Origin: Zoroaster sp. YZ-2022 | Lineage: Eukaryota; Echinodermata; Asteroidea; Forcipulatida; Zoroasteridae | Assembly (NCBI GenBank): GCA_029582265.1 | Contig: CM055837.1 | Location: 12,041,926 to 12,105,925, forward strand | Reading direction: 5' to 3' | DNA: 64,000 bases | In this document: positions 34,826 through 47,575 of the stretch, one piece after another | Layout of the letters: every line of letters starts with the position of its first letter | How positions within the stretch are numbered: the first letter of the stretch is position 1 | The notes under the pieces: model-generated | What the model saw: only the letters and a program-made list of their open reading frames with translations | Databases searched by the model: none | Told to the model about the DNA's origin: nothing | Translations under genes and position numbers: made by a program

Positions 34826-36740
34826 ATTTCAATTTTTCTTGTATGAAGAGCCGTATGTGACTAAATTTCGACTAATTAATATATAAGACTAAAATAAATG
34901 TAAATCCATATATTTACTAGAAAAACCAATTATACAAAAGCGGCAACAAGACTGGTTGGCAGCTAGCATGCATACGGTACTAAACATGCATTTTGGGATT
35001 TATATTCTTTTAAAAAAGTCCTCCACAGCCCATATTTTACAGAAAGGTTTTGTTTCTGAATTAGTGTTGTAGTTAACAACAAATGTTGCTAATCCTGTTA
35101 CAAATATTTACAACCTAAACCTAGTCTCGATCCCAACTACCTTCATGGAAGGTGAGCATTCTAAACCACAAGACTACCATGCCACTCGAATTTGGCGGTG
35201 AATTAAGTACAGAAGAACCTTTGTAAAATTGTATTTATAAAATAATATAAATTGTTCAATGCAGAAAAATATTGCGCAGGCCTACAGGGTTCACTCGTCC
35301 CCAACGCCCAGGGCCGTAGCGAGCGGGGGCAGGGGGTATGGTGTGCGACACCCCAATAATTATTCTCAGTCGGCAAATCAAAGGTACTAGAGCAAGGGTT
35401 GGTCCAAAATAAATTTTCAGTCAGCAACATTTGGGTGTTTTATATACTGATGCCTACTTTCACAACAAACTATTTCGGCAGAACCATACCCTAAATTCAT
35501 GGTCACACAATAATGTAATTATATGAGGGGTGGCTAGATGAAAGATAATTAAAAGCAAAAAGGACACAAACAAATTGTACAAATTAGATTATTTTATTTT
35601 TATATAAACTTGTTTAAAGCATCAACCATTATATACTGTAAAGGAATGTTTATTATGTACATGTACAACACTGTCCCAAATATGTCCCACAAGTTGCATT
35701 TTGAGATAATCAAATTTGTTACACAACTAACTGTATTAACTATAGGCAGCAACACATTTATATATGTAATAAAATACATCATTCATCAAATGGTTCTTTT
35801 GAAGCCTTTTTGTCACACCACGACATGTACTCACAGTTAGTTGTGAAAGATGAACGACGTAATTCCAGAAATTGTGATTTTATTTACCCCAGACTCCACA
35901 CAATCGGTATGATTTCTGTTTTAATTGTAACTAATCGGTAAATGTAAACTTTGAAGAAGATATTTAGTTAAATTTGGGGCATTTTTGAAGTGTTTAATTG
36001 TTTAAATTTAGCGGATATTTGGTCATAACATCGGAGATAATTCACATACATAAGATCGCTGTATTGTTGCGTGTATCGTTTAAGCGTTCATGTAAACCCC
36101 TATGTTTTGGCTCATTACTCATTAGTGTTTTGTGGTTTATTACAGTGAACCGCACCTATACCGCCCATATCCACTCATAACAACTCACATCAGTTGTATG
36201 TGCAGATGATTTTTTTAAAGAATTTATTTCTTTTTTCTTTCGTTTATGGGCAATCAATTTCAGGGTAACAGTTTTCCAATGCTCCCTTGACAAACAGTTT
36301 TCAGGCACTGAGTTAATTTAAATACAAAATCAATTAAATTTGATTTTGAGGCAAGAGATCTAAATCTTCTTTTTAACTTATGTATTTTATTTCTTTTCTT
36401 TTTATTATTTTATCAACTTAATTAAATTTACTTTTGCAAAGGGAATATTGCACAATTGTACAATTTTTAAACGAAAATCATCAATAAATTTCCCACAATG
36501 ATTGTTTAATAAACAATGTGACAAATAAGAGTCTAGAAAAACAAAAGTTTGGTAAATTTGTCCAAAATTGTTGGGTGTTTACTTTTAAATATTGGTTTTG
36601 GTTAGCCAGTTAGCAAATTTCTAAATGGTCAGTGAATTTTGTTTCATTTTAATTTATGTAATAACCAAATGATATGTTTCATTATCATTAATAAATAAAT
36701 TAATTAATTAAAAAGATTAAGGCCTAACATTTTAAGCATT
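34826..36740. other. AT-rich stretch
   Basis: No gene recognised. Around 35290-35380 is a cagggccgtagcgagcgggg / gacacccc block typical of dispersed element ends. Confidence 0.45.
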
Positions 36741-37190
36741 ATTCTGGTACAGAACCTTAAAACTTAACACATAGTTAGACCTTAACGTGTAGTTGTATCC
36801 TAGGTTGTGACGTCATGGTTAAGGCATCAGATATCGAATTACACTAAATAAACATGAACCACAAAAGATATTTTCACAATCTTTGCTTCATCTTAAAGAC
36901 CTTGAACTATGCCACATTTCGTTCACAGACATGACCCTAATCTGACCTCTCCTTTCTTTCGAAACCAGAAATGTTTAAGTGAAGAAATATTCTGAATCAC
37001 TATTCTGTAAATGTATACTTTTTGCTTTCTTGAGAAAAATTTTTACAGAATTTTATCAAATTTGGCACAATTGACACCCATATTATGAGGAAAAATTTTG
37101 TGAAGTATGAATGACTTCACATGATTGAACCGGAACTTACGGTTGGAAGAATTTAAAATTATATTGGATGACTGAACCAGAAGTTAATGT
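36740..37190 (+). repeat. Dispersed noncoding repeat, second copy
   Basis: Same family as 9480-9960: ccttaacgtgtagttgtatc, gatatcgaattacactaaat, ctgacctctcctttc. Noncoding. Confidence 0.65.
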
Positions 37191-37644
37191 ATTCAGTATA
37201 GCACATTATATGTTATATTTATTATATATTATGAAAACTCATACCTCCTGAGGTAACTCTTGTCTTTTATTTACTTTTATTTTTATATTCTATGACCACA
37301 AAACATCAAATTTAAAATAAAACAACATAGTATTCCAAGTCACACTTGTTAATTTCTAACTTATTGCTTAAATCTCACAACTTTTCCAAGTTCAACAGGC
37401 AATATCTCACAAACTAAATGACCTATTAGAAAACAAAAAACACAATTGAATTCCTTACATTAATAGCTTGTAATTCTTGTGAAATGAGTTACCATAAATG
37501 CTTTGATGGTCAAATTAGTGGCACACGAAGTAACGATTTTACAAATTTTAAAAGGTCATATCTCATAGCTTCAATTTGATGTATAACTTGACAAATTTGG
37601 AGAAAAAAAAGGGTGTTATAGCTAAATAATGTAATCTTACCTGA

Positions 37645-37740
37645 TCAGTAAGGTGGAGAACATGCTCAGTGGCAACTATCGTCCATGTACATAATTCGCC
37701 GCACTCGTGAAATGACGTACTTACCTTTGTCTTAGCATTT
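37645..37740 (-). repeat. Short repeat also fused to the Tc1 gene
   Basis: The minus strand reads caaaggtaagtacgtcattt, cacgagtgcggcgaatta. The same text, plus orientation, directly follows the truncated transposase at 46157-46215. Confidence 0.7.
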
Positions 37741-37929
37741 CTCAGAAATTAGTGAAAATGTATGATTTACTGGAAAGTTAGTGCTTGTGAAAGTGGAAAA
37801 AAGTTGTTTAACCACTGATTTTACTAGATACAAATAGTAAGGGATTTACATGACCTCAACATTTTTTTTTCACGAACATCTGTGATTTTATTGTTCTGTG
37901 CCATCAACAAGCTGTTGTCAGTGGAAACC

Positions 37930-38560
37930 AAAAGATATGAATGCTTTACATTTGCAATGATTTTTTTAAAGAAATACTGATCCTCAAAATGGACACAGTC
38001 CATAGAAGAAGCGAATGAAGACTACTTAATTCGTTGGTGTTTATTTCGTCGGTTGTAGAAAATTATTGAGAAAATGAATCATTAATATCATGGTTATGAA
38101 AAGAAATCTTTTATTTGACAAAATGTTAACAGCATTTTTACATATTTCAGTGTTTTAAAGTACTTTGTGCAAAAATTTTAACCATCTTCCATCAATTTAT
38201 TGGTCTTTCAAGAATATTGATTGAAAGTTTTGAGAGCTTCTCTAAATTATACCATTTTATTTTTAAAATCTAAAACAATATGTTTATTTTCAAGATTAAA
38301 AACAATTTTACAACTATCTGAAATAAGATGAAACATGATTCAACTGTTTGTCTTCTTGGGTACATTTTCTGTGCCCCATCAACTTTAACAGTTTGGGGGT
38401 GAGTCATTATACCAATATAAATTTTTTGATGACCACAATTCTGTGCGTCTCAAAAAACGGCGCTCAAGACGTCCACGCATTGAAATTCAGCATTTTACAA
38501 GAGAATCCTTCACTGAAACAAACTGAAACACCAAACTGCTACTTTCGTTTGAAAGTTACT
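37930..38560 (+). repeat. Dispersed repeat A, copy 1
   Basis: Matches in inverse orientation 44030-45040. Shared text: gatcctcaaaatggacac, cttaattcgttg, ttcaagattaaaaacaattt, ggtgagtcattatacca, caagagaatccttcactga and aactgaaacaccaaac. Copy 2 carries an extra insertion near 44450-44540. No ORF. Confidence 0.75.
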
Positions 38561-39182
38561 GTCCAGTTGATGATATATCCTTAGGTACATCATTTAGGGT
38601 AAATTGAGGATATAATAAGTTAGGATTCTTCTATTTTCTGAAGGGGTGGTTTTTGTTTTAGAAGAGTCCGAAAACCATCATAAAAGTAAATTTTAAAGAT
38701 AGTTTTCACTTTCTGTAACCCCAAAAAGCGATAGAATATTCTTTTAACTGGTAACTGGTAAGTGGTTGCAAAACAATTCTTTAAAAAGCCTTAAAAGTGG
38801 CGGTTGGATATGACATTCTTTCCGCCTCAGCCTTATCAGGGAAAGAATATCGAACCCAACGTCATCAAAGTTTAGAGCGCCCCCGGCGGCAGTTTTAAAA
38901 AAGGGATTATTTTCCAATCTCAGAAATTGAACCAAAGCAGGTCCTAATGTTATTTTTTCATAATCATGAGGTCATATATGACCTTCAAATCACCTGATCT
39001 GACCTTTATTTCCTGTCCAAACAGGAAGTTAAAATGTCTTTTGAATATGAAATTGATATTGTTATTATAAAAGATGATAAACCCTTGCACAATATGATAT
39101 TGACATCATCGATGATAATGTTATTGAACCAGACGTTCACGCGAACACCGTGTGTTTGTTCCAACAAACACTTGAGCTCTAG
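38561..39182 (+). mobile_element. Helitron-like non-autonomous element, copy 2
   Basis: From ctgtccagttgatgatat this ~620-bp block matches 52073-52639 nearly throughout. It ends with a perfect 9-bp hairpin (GTGTTTGTT-cc-AACAAACAC, 39152-39171), then TTGAGCTCTAG and T. The hairpin about 8 bp before CTAG fits a Helitron 3' end. The true 5' end (TC) was not determined. Confidence 0.65.
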
Positions 39183-39189
39183 TTTTATT

Positions 39190-40345
39190 ATTTTTTTAAT
39201 TCGAGACAAAAAGGTTCGGTTAAAAGTAATATTACAATATTTTACATTGGGTTGAGTTTAATCAAACTTATGTTGTTAATAATTTCCTTCTGACATGACC
39301 TTTCTAAACAAATAATGGGGGAAGGTCAATTATTGATATTTGCTTGGAGCCCCCTAAGACCAGTGTTTGCATTGTGTGGTTTCCAGCAGCTATCCTATGT
39401 ATTATAAACGTAATGTCTATATATTGACAGCAACAAGGCAATGTTTTGGAGTAGTTTGGCCTGTATTATATAATTGAAACATTGCTTATACTGTGGAATA
39501 CTATGGAATGCCTGGCGCGAGCAAGCTTAATTGCTTCAAACGTACGGTTCAATGTAGATATAGTTCGGTGTATAATTTAATTGGGATCATAATGTAATAC
39601 CAAAATGGCTATAAAATAATGTAACCCACCTCACAATGCAAACCCAAAAAGGATCAGTATGTATAATCAAGGTCATAGAGTAATCTTTAAGTGGCTCATA
39701 ATGTGATCTGTTCAGAAAAAGCAATCTTAAAAGTTTCTCAAAATTAAATTCGGCCAATTTTACACGGCAAATATTAGACACATCAGTGACGTCAAATAAT
39801 CATGCCATGATATTTTGTACTGGGGAATGCTGCCCGATATAATCACCAACTAGTCAATAGTTCCCTTCTTTGATACCCCCGAACCAAAATGTTAGTGCAT
39901 TTATCAATAAAACCACGCAGCATAAAACGGATCAATCTTCTACAGTTAATTATGTCTTGAAATACTTTCACTCAATACCAGAAAAGGTGTCATGTAAACC
40001 GTGGAAAATATCTGATAACGTCTTCCAAGCATGCTTGTTTGAAGTAGTTATAAACCTTTGTGAAGATGTCTTTCATAATTTGCAAACTATTGATGAGTCA
40101 CTATAGCACCGTATGGATGTGTTACAATGCTTGACAAAACAAAGCGTTACTAGCAACGTATAGGTGTGCGACTGTGTTTGTACGGCACGTCATGGCATCA
40201 TATTCACCACCGTCATCAAGTAACGCCGTCATCACGCACATTAAAGGGCCAATCTCATTATTATAACATCGAGGCAAAAAGTAAGTTGCAAAGAATAAAG
40301 AAATAGTTCATAATTATGAGATATTAAGTCATAATTATGACTTAG
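39190..40345. other. AT-rich stretch with small shared motifs
   Basis: No gene recognised. tgcccgatataatcaccaac at 39831 recurs at 40762 with few changes. Confidence 0.45.
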
Positions 40346-40349
40346 CATA

Positions 40350-41037
40350 CACTGTAAAAATGTAAATTTACAGCAAAATGCAGGCAACTCTATTTCCAAC
40401 AATTTGCTGTATTACAATTTTACATAACAAGTGTGTTAAACTGATTTACACAATTTCTGTAAACGCTTAATAATGAAACGTACTGCAGTTTCATTGCTGG
40501 AGGATTAGTGCATTGAAGCGTGCAGGCGGGAACTGGTGTGCCACACTGGAATATCACACATTATAGAAGACAAAACAAAGATGGTAATATCAGAGTCAAT
40601 GAGTATCAATATTTACTGAGATTTATATAGTGAATTTTATAATGTGTGGGACCTTTGCTTATTATTTTAAAGTATTATTAAGTGCACTTAAGGTCCACTT
40701 AGGGAAAATAATTATGGTCCTCTTAAATAGTCTTGTCATAGTATTTGCACTGACGAATGTTGCCCGATATAATCACCGACTAGCCAATAGGTCCCTTTTT
40801 TGTTACCTTATCAATTAATAAGTGCATACGGTATGAATATTTATGAGATGACGTCTTCCCAACGCAAGTTGTAGAGTGGGAGGAGTCACGGGCATAACGT
40901 GCATGGTGTGCATATATTATAATTTGCGAACAAAATTGTAAATTGATAATTAATAATCATAATTAAATAGTAACCATAGGTGTAAGGTCTTAATTTTAAC
41001 AACAATAACAACGATAAATGTAAATTTACAACAGTGA
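40350..41037. mobile_element. Possible CACTG-terminated element
   Basis: Left CACTGTAAAAATGTAAATTT, right aaatgtaaatttacaacagtg. The outer CACTG and the inner GTAAATTTACA agree but spacing differs, so the ends are tentative. No transposase. CACTA-type ends are possible. Confidence 0.35.
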
Positions 41038-42062
41038 AAGTTTGTAATTAATGTTGTATCGCCCATATTTTGATTTTGTTTTTGAAAATGTTTACTTTAA
41101 ATAGTTCAACATTAGACATTTCACAAAAGCATGGTTAAGGATTAGGGTAATTAATAGTTTCAATACAAAGTTATACCTTGGTTTACCATAAATAAATTAT
41201 GGTACTTATTTGTTTTAAAACCATAGTACGACGAATATCTTGTCAATGTGTAATTTCCAATTATTTTTTCCCCAATAAATCATCACCCCCGCCCCATACA
41301 AATTTTCAGAAATTCGGGTGTAATAGTCAGAACAAGGAATATTTTTTTAATCAAAAGCTTTACAATGTTGTTGTACTGTAGTCGACGCTAGAGCGGGCTT
41401 GTTACGTTTTGGGGGACGAAATGCAAAACTGAATAGTTCATTATTTGTTTCTATTTAGGTCCTATTTGTGTTTATTACACTATTACCACAAATGTACATA
41501 AAATATATAATAAGCATGAATCATAACAGGCGTATGAAATATTTAAAATATTGTACACAGAATAGATTTGAAAGGGTGCATTGTATATCATGTGAGTGAA
41601 TTGAATGTTGTCAATCTTCCAACATTTTGTAAGATTTTTTTCAAGTTACGCCAGTGCTTGTAGTTTTAAACAAATAAATCAGTCAACGCTAATCTTTAAA
41701 AGCGCTTATTCCCATCGAACCGACCTTACTCAACTGTTCAGACACTTCGGACACATTATTTTGAGGGTTTAGTTGCACGCAGCATACAATACGCATAAAG
41801 TAGACGCACGCAGTGACGTCTTAAAGGTCTGTGAGGAATAGAGAGCACCTGATATGGGTTGGGGGTCTTGTAGCATAAGTTGTTTTTATGTCGGTCATCC
41901 ACCTCCTTCCTTTGAGAGATATAAGACATGGAGGTTCAGGACAGAGGAATAAGACAGGGAGGTTCAGGACAGAAGGCAACTCTTCTGGTGACCCTTTCAA
42001 ACGAATTGATATTTTTCTTATAGTTTAGGACACCACAGAAGCGTGTTTCAGAACTTGTCTGA
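41038..42062. other. AT-rich stretch
   Basis: No gene or clear repeat. Two near-identical 18-bp words (agacagggaggttcaggacaga type) occur at 41925-41975. Confidence 0.4.
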
Positions 42063-42366
42063 CAGTAATAATAATAAATATAATGGAGCTTATAGTGAGC
42101 CAGTATCTGCAAAGGATGACACTCATGTCGCGTGAATAATATTACCCCTGTCATCGGGCTGGTTATATCATTCTCAGAACCATCTCAACTCTCTGGGAAG
42201 TATGCAGCACATGCTGCCAAATGTGTATTACGCAACAAGCTTAAACAACTAATTCCATCTCTGCCCTCACAGGTTCCCATTTATACTCTTGGTTGAAGAG
42301 AAGCAATTGCAGTTAAGTGTCTTGTTTCAGGACGCAATCACCACGGTTATCATTCCCACACTTTTG
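42063..42366 (-). mobile_element. tRNA-derived SINE, copy 4 (old, diverged)
   Basis: Still shows the (ATT)n tail, ccatctcaactctctggg, ctgccctcacaggttccca, gagaagcaattgcagttaag and a decayed head. About a quarter of the bases differ from copies 2 and 3. Confidence 0.75.
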
Positions 42367-42415
42367 CAATACATAGAATATAATGTAAGCTTGATTGGTA
42401 ATTCAACTCAAAATA

Positions 42416-42624
42416 TACTGAACAGCAAAAGAAACGCAAGTCCGAGGTCTTGTCAAGTTTTCAAACAGAAGACAAACCATTTTGATTCTAATCACTCATT
42501 TAATGAAAAATGCTCACAAATTTAAAGCATTTTTCATTAAATGAGTGATTAGAATCAAAATGGTTTGTCTTCTGTTTGAAAACTTGACAAGACCTCGGAC
42601 TTGCGTTTCTTTTGCTGTTCAGTA
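42416..42624. mobile_element. Perfect-hairpin MITE, 209 bp, TA target
   Basis: The two ~100-bp arms (TACTGAACAGCAAAAGAAAC start and its exact complement at the end) are separated by about 10 bp near 42515-42525. TA flanks both sides. End wording is of the Tc1/mariner MITE kind. Arm identity looks complete, so the insertion is young or kept by gene conversion. Confidence 0.92.
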
Positions 42625-42639
42625 TATAATTGATATAAG

Positions 42640-42800
42640 AGATATAATATCGTCACAATCAGAGCAGACTTTCAACAGGGCATGGAATCGGTGTCCTAGT
42701 TTAAGATGAACACAGTGACTCAAAATGACCTGCACATTTATGCAGGGGTATTATTTTCAGTCACTGAGTAAATCTTAAACTAGCACTCCGATTCCATACC
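42640..42800. repeat. Intact copy of the repeat interrupted at 24252-25155
   Basis: cagagcagactttcaacagg, then gtcctagtttaagatgaaca without the insertion, then ttattttcagtcactgagta and accctgg. Serves as empty-site evidence for the TTAA element. Confidence 0.85.
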
Positions 42801-42926
42801 CTGGTAGCGCAAGGGGAAAAGAAACATTTTCAATAGTGTTGACGTCTATAAATATATGAGAAACGTACTCCTTAAAACGTTGTTGTGGTGGTTGAAAAAA
42901 TGCATTAAGAGGTTTGAGGTTAAGGA

Positions 42927-44005
42927 ATAATCTGTCAAATATAAGATAAACCCGCAAAAAATCATCCGCACACACACTTTAAATGCTGGTGTTCCCCAGG
43001 GCTCGGTACTTGGTCCGACACTGTTTCTAATATTCATAAATGACCTACCAGATCATGTGTTGTTGTCATTCATTGACATATTTGCAGATGACACAACAGT
43101 TTACAACCACATACACAAAAACCTTTCTCATGTGGACCTGGCTACTAATCTGAGTTCTGATCTATCTCAAATCACGTCATGGGGTGAACGTTGGCTGGTA
43201 AATTTCAATGCCACCAAGACTAAACTTCTGCCTGTTAATCATCAACGATCTGTCCAAGCATATCCCCCCATCTTCATGAAGGGTGAAATGATAAATGAAC
43301 AGTCAAGCCTGGACAGACTGCTCGGTCTGAAGATCACAACTGATCTCAAATGGAATTCTTATATCTCAGAGGTGGGGAAACAAGTCTCCAAGATGATAGG
43401 ATCCTTCTATCGGTCAAGCAAAATACTGACCCCTGAGGCCATCCTCTACCTCTACAAATGTCAAGTCAGGCCCAAGATGGAATATTGTGCCCATATCTGG
43501 ACAGGTGCCTCCAAAGCATCACTATCTGTTCTTGATAGACTACAACACCGCATCAAGGGACTAGTTGGTGAGGAGCTTTTTTCCTCCCTTCAACCTCTCT
43601 CACATCGTAGGAATGTAGCCAGCCTTTCACTGTTCTACCGTTATTATTACGGGGATTGTTCTGCTGAGCTACATGAGTTGGTACCTAAGCGCAGGGATTT
43701 CTCTCGTGTTACTCGTTTTGCTAAACAAGCAGTTGAACACCCTCACTATCTTCGACTCCCCAAAATCAAGAGTAAGTTCCATTTGGATAGCTTCTTCCCT
43801 AGAACAGCATTACAATGGAACAACCTTCCTGCTGATTGTTTTCCACCAACTTACGATCTAATTAAGTTTAAGAAAAATATCAACAAATGTAATCTTGCTT
43901 AAATGGTGGATGTTATCGCAAATGTAACCCCTTACACTCTAGTGGCTTTTTGGCCTTGTTTGGGGTGACTGACAGTAAATTAAAAAAAAAATTAAAAAAA
44001 TTGCA
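42927..44005 (+). mobile_element. 5'-truncated LINE with intact RT 3' part
   Basis: The reading frame is open from about 42927 to TAA at 43900-43902. Visible: NAGVPQGSVLGPTLF, the catalytic FADDTTVYNH, LNFNATKTK-like thumb text, GLKITTDLKWNSYI, VRPKMEYCAHIWTGA and ALQWNNLP. This is the second half of a CR1/Rex/RTE-like reverse transcriptase (palm D-D present; first Asp lost with the 5' end). A short 3'UTR ends in an A-rich tail at 43978-44005. Being open for over 300 codons it is a recent insertion compared with the LINE at 3302-6400. Clade not decided. Confidence 0.88.
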
Positions 44006-44029
44006 CACAACTGAACTGTGTCCAACCCT

Positions 44030-45050
44030 CCATAGCCCACAAAATATATCCTCCATTTACCCCTAACTGACGCATCTAAGGTTATATAATCATCTGGACG
44101 GTAACTTACTAATGAAATTCGACGTTTGGTGTTTCAGTTTGATTCAGTGAAGTATTCTCTTGTATAATGCTCAATGCGAGATCATATTTGTGGACAGCGC
44201 ACAAGGCAACCCAGAACATAACGCCCGGAAGACCACGCACGCGATCGCCTTTACCAGTCCGTTCCAAGGACGCTTCTAGTGAATTATCCATAAACCTCCA
44301 GAAAAATGAATAATTTATGCATGCACATTTATTTATACCAATCACCGTAAGCAAAATGTTGGGTTCGTCCATATTTAAATAAGTGATGTGAAAACCAAAT
44401 CGGTAGAGAAATATAAAGAAAAACATAAGACCACAGAATGGACTGGTGAAGGCCCACGGGGCGTCTGTTACTGGTGTGCGTGGTCTTTTTTCGTGCGTTG
44501 TGTTCCGGGTTGCCGCGTGAGCCTTGACTAAAGGCTACATAATTGTTGGTATAATGACTTACCCCCAATCTGTAAAAGTGTATGGTGGAACAGAAAATGT
44601 ACCCAAGAATCGTGCTTCATCTCATTCCAGATGGTTGTAAAATTGTTTTTAATCTTGAAAAATTCTCAATAATTCGTCCCTAATTTGCCACAGTGACCAA
44701 TCCGACTTTTTTCAATTTTAAGTTTTCCCGCCCATTAGTATATTCGGGAAGAGACCTACCATTGTATCTAATCCACATGCATGTTTTCCTTATAGTTTTG
44801 GCAATAGAGCATGCATTCAAATGACGAATGCTCTAACTGGCTATTTTTGTAATTTGGCAAAGTGACCAATACCGCAATTGGTCACTATGCCAACTTAATT
44901 TGGGATTGGTCACTATGGCAAATTAGGGACGAAATTTCCACTACTGACCAAGTAAACATCAACGAATTAAGGAGTCTTCTTCTACAAGGAATATGTCCAT
45001 TTTGAGGATCCGTATTTCTTTCAAAAATCAATGCAAATGAAAACATTCAT
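44030..45050 (-). repeat. Dispersed repeat A, copy 2 (with inner insertion)
   Basis: Reverse-complement partner of 37930-38560, interrupted by ccttgactaaaggctac-type hairpin sequence at about 44180-44540 related to the palindrome at 16456-16587. Confidence 0.7.
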
Positions 45051-45051
45051 A

Positions 45052-46163
45052 TACACTACTCAAACAAATTAAAGGAACATGATTATGTAACAGCCTTTGT
45101 CGGATGTTACCGCTTCAAGAGGTATCAAGGTTGTGTCAAACCTATTGCAGGTGTAGTCTATTGATACTCAAACAATACTGACCAGTCAAAAGTGAAATCA
45201 TGCGTGTCTTCAAAGACTGAGGTACATGGGTGTCCAAATGTCCCTATAATGCGCTGATTTTGTGCACTAGTGTTATCACAAGCCTTTAGCAATTGCTGCA
45301 ATACCATGATGTTTTTTCCAATTCTTGTGTTACCCTTTGGTCTTCTGGCCCTCTGTGGTGGTGTTCGCCGTCATTTAACAGAAGTTGAGGTTGCCAGAGC
45401 TGTCCAGCTTCTTGAAGAAGGCCACCCACAGCGTGAGGTAGCTAATCGTGTGGATGTGTCCCCAAGTGTCATCAACCGTCTGTGGAGACGCTACCAGGAA
45501 GATGGGCTGTATACCAGAAGACCAGGCCAGGGCCGCAGACGAATGACAACCCCTCGTCAAGACCGGTATCTGAGGATTCTTGCCCGACGGAACAGATAGA
45601 GCACCGCTAGATCCCTGTCAACGGACTTCCACAGAGGAACTGGTATACGCTTAACTAACCAAACTGTTAGAAATCGCCTTCATGAAGATGATATGCATGC
45701 TCGAAGACCCGCCACAGGCCCCATTTTGACCCCAAGGCACCGCAGAGCCCGGTTGGAGTTTGCCCGAGATCACCAAAATTGGCAGATGGACAATTGGGCC
45801 CCAGTGCTCTTCACAAATGAGAGCAGATTCTCAGTTTCAACTAATGACAGACGTGTGAGAGTGTGGAGACGCCCAGAAGAAAGATACGCGGACTGCAACA
45901 TCGTTGAAATTGATCACTACGGTGGAGGATCCGTTATGGTCTGGGCGGGGATCTGTTTGGACGGTCGTACGGACCTTGTTGTGATAGCTGGTGGTGCTCT
46001 GACAGGTGTGAGGTATAGAGATGAGATACTGAGACCCGTAGTGGTGCCATTTGCTCGTGACATTGGGGAAAATTTTATACTGGTACAAGATAATGCTCGT
46101 CCGCACATTGCACGTGTAGCCATGAACTTCCTCCAGGAAGAGGGAATCGACACAATGCAAAGG
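45052..46163 (+). mobile_element. Tc1/mariner element, 3' end lost
   Basis: Left terminus ta-CACTACTCAAACAAATTAAA followed by the transposase. The right terminus is absent: coding sequence stops inside the DDE core and changes at 46157 to an unrelated repeat also present at 37645-37740. Confidence 0.88.
45270..46163 (+). pseudogene. Tc1-type transposase pseudogene
   Basis: One frame, broken by TAG at 45597-45599. The N-terminus has HTH helices (LTEVEVARAVQLLEEGHPQR, VSPSVINRLWRRYQEDG) and the basic GRRRMTTPRQDR linker. The catalytic domain starts RRARLEFARDHQNW, VLFTNESRF, GSVMVWAGI, LVQDNARPH. The first catalytic Asp (normally FTDESRF) is Asn, the second (QDNARPH) is kept, and the third acidic residue is lost with the 3' end. 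It cannot be active as it stands. Confidence 0.9.
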
Positions 46164-46214
46164 TAAGTGCGCCATTTCACGAGCGCGGCGAATTACGTAC
46201 ACGGACGATATCAA

Positions 46215-47321
46215 TACTAAAGCTTAAGTCTGTTTTCACTGATTACAGTAAACGGAACCTTTTATATTTTCAAAAAAGAAATAAGTTAATCATTGAAATA
46301 TCCCATGTGATTTACGAGGTAGTAAAGATATTAAAGAGAAGATGTCTCGATTTGGTATGAATATTCATGAGGTGACGTCTTCAGCAAGTATTAGAATTGA
46401 ATGAGTCACGTGCAATAAGTGCATCGTCTGCATACATACATCTCATAAATGTATCATGTCGCATCGTACCACGAAAAAAACACCAAGGCAGAATTTGCAA
46501 TAGTTCCGACCCACCCTTAGCAACGCTGGAAACCTCAGACACTCACCCGTATCAAAAAAGCAAAGCCCATGACCGGCGTGACCGTATTGGTTAATTCGTG
46601 ACGTTTGATCAAAAGGCTGGATTGGTCAGTAACATCTTCCAAGTCAAACATCCCGATAAACTTCTTTCTCAGATAATAGAGAGCTGACCATGTAATTTGT
46701 TTTGGTCAGAAATGATGGAGTTTTAACCATGTTTGATGTTCATTTTGGTCAGAAATGATGGAGTTTTAACCATGTTTAATGTTCATTTTGCATGATATAT
46801 GAAATACGCATAATAATCTTCTACACCTTTATTACTTGAAGCATGGGCTACAAATAAATACGATACGACTATTTGTTATTGAAGAAATCATGAATTACAT
46901 TTTTTGACTTCTTATTAAGTTGTATGGTTGTATTTTTAGTGATAACATCCTATCACTTCAAAACGCATGCTGCAGTGGCTGTTCCAACTAGTTGGTTGAA
47001 TGCGAATAGCTCTTGTGTACAGTACCTCCCTGAATCTTGTGGTCACCTGAGTGTCTCCATCAGTGTTACCCATGAACTGTTAACAAGCAAAAAAAATAAC
47101 TTAATGCTATTAATACAACACAGTTATGAAGATTGTTTGCAAGTGATAGTAAATGTTTGGTTATCAGAACAATGATATTGTTTGACTCATGCAAAGGCAA
47201 ACAAATACTGTCTTAAAAATTACATTTCACAACACAATCATGAGAACCATTGCTTTACATTCACAAGTGCCGAAATAAAGTTACAATTGGGTTACTTTTA
47301 AGTTCTATTTAAGTATATCCA
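46215..47321. other. Noncoding stretch with dispersed repeat pieces
   Basis: ggtatgaatattcatgaggt near 46357 resembles 40829-40910. A 46-bp direct repeat (ttttggtcagaaatgatgga) occurs at 46697 and 46743. No gene. Confidence 0.45.
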
Positions 47322-47575
47322 TCAATTGTCCCCATAGTGTGTATAGTCTTTATTACTTGCCTCCATTGGTGCACCGTTTACATCGGTCACCAAACTCCAG
47401 GGCTGACCACAATCACTTGTTTTTGATACCTTGAATGTCTTCACCCATTGGTCATATCCGTCACTGCTGGCACGGCCTTGTGTAATCAGACCAGTGATGG
47501 ATACCATGGCACTGAACTTAACTTGTATCCAGGGCTGGGAATCACTGTCGTCAGTAAACCAGCCAGCAGCAAAAC
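47322..47575 (-). CDS. Discoidin gene exon 3
   Basis: After gtaaatag. It encodes FAAGWFTDDSDSQPWIQVKF, VSITGLITQGRA and YDQWVKTFKVSKTSD, and ends HYGDN-TGA. No donor was found before the stop, so the C-terminal strands of the domain are not encoded here. Confidence 0.85.

Noticed and set aside
34663..34860. Repetitive VALEVLSRR-type ORF
   Set aside because: It is the translation of the 22-bp minisatellite; no independent evidence of coding.
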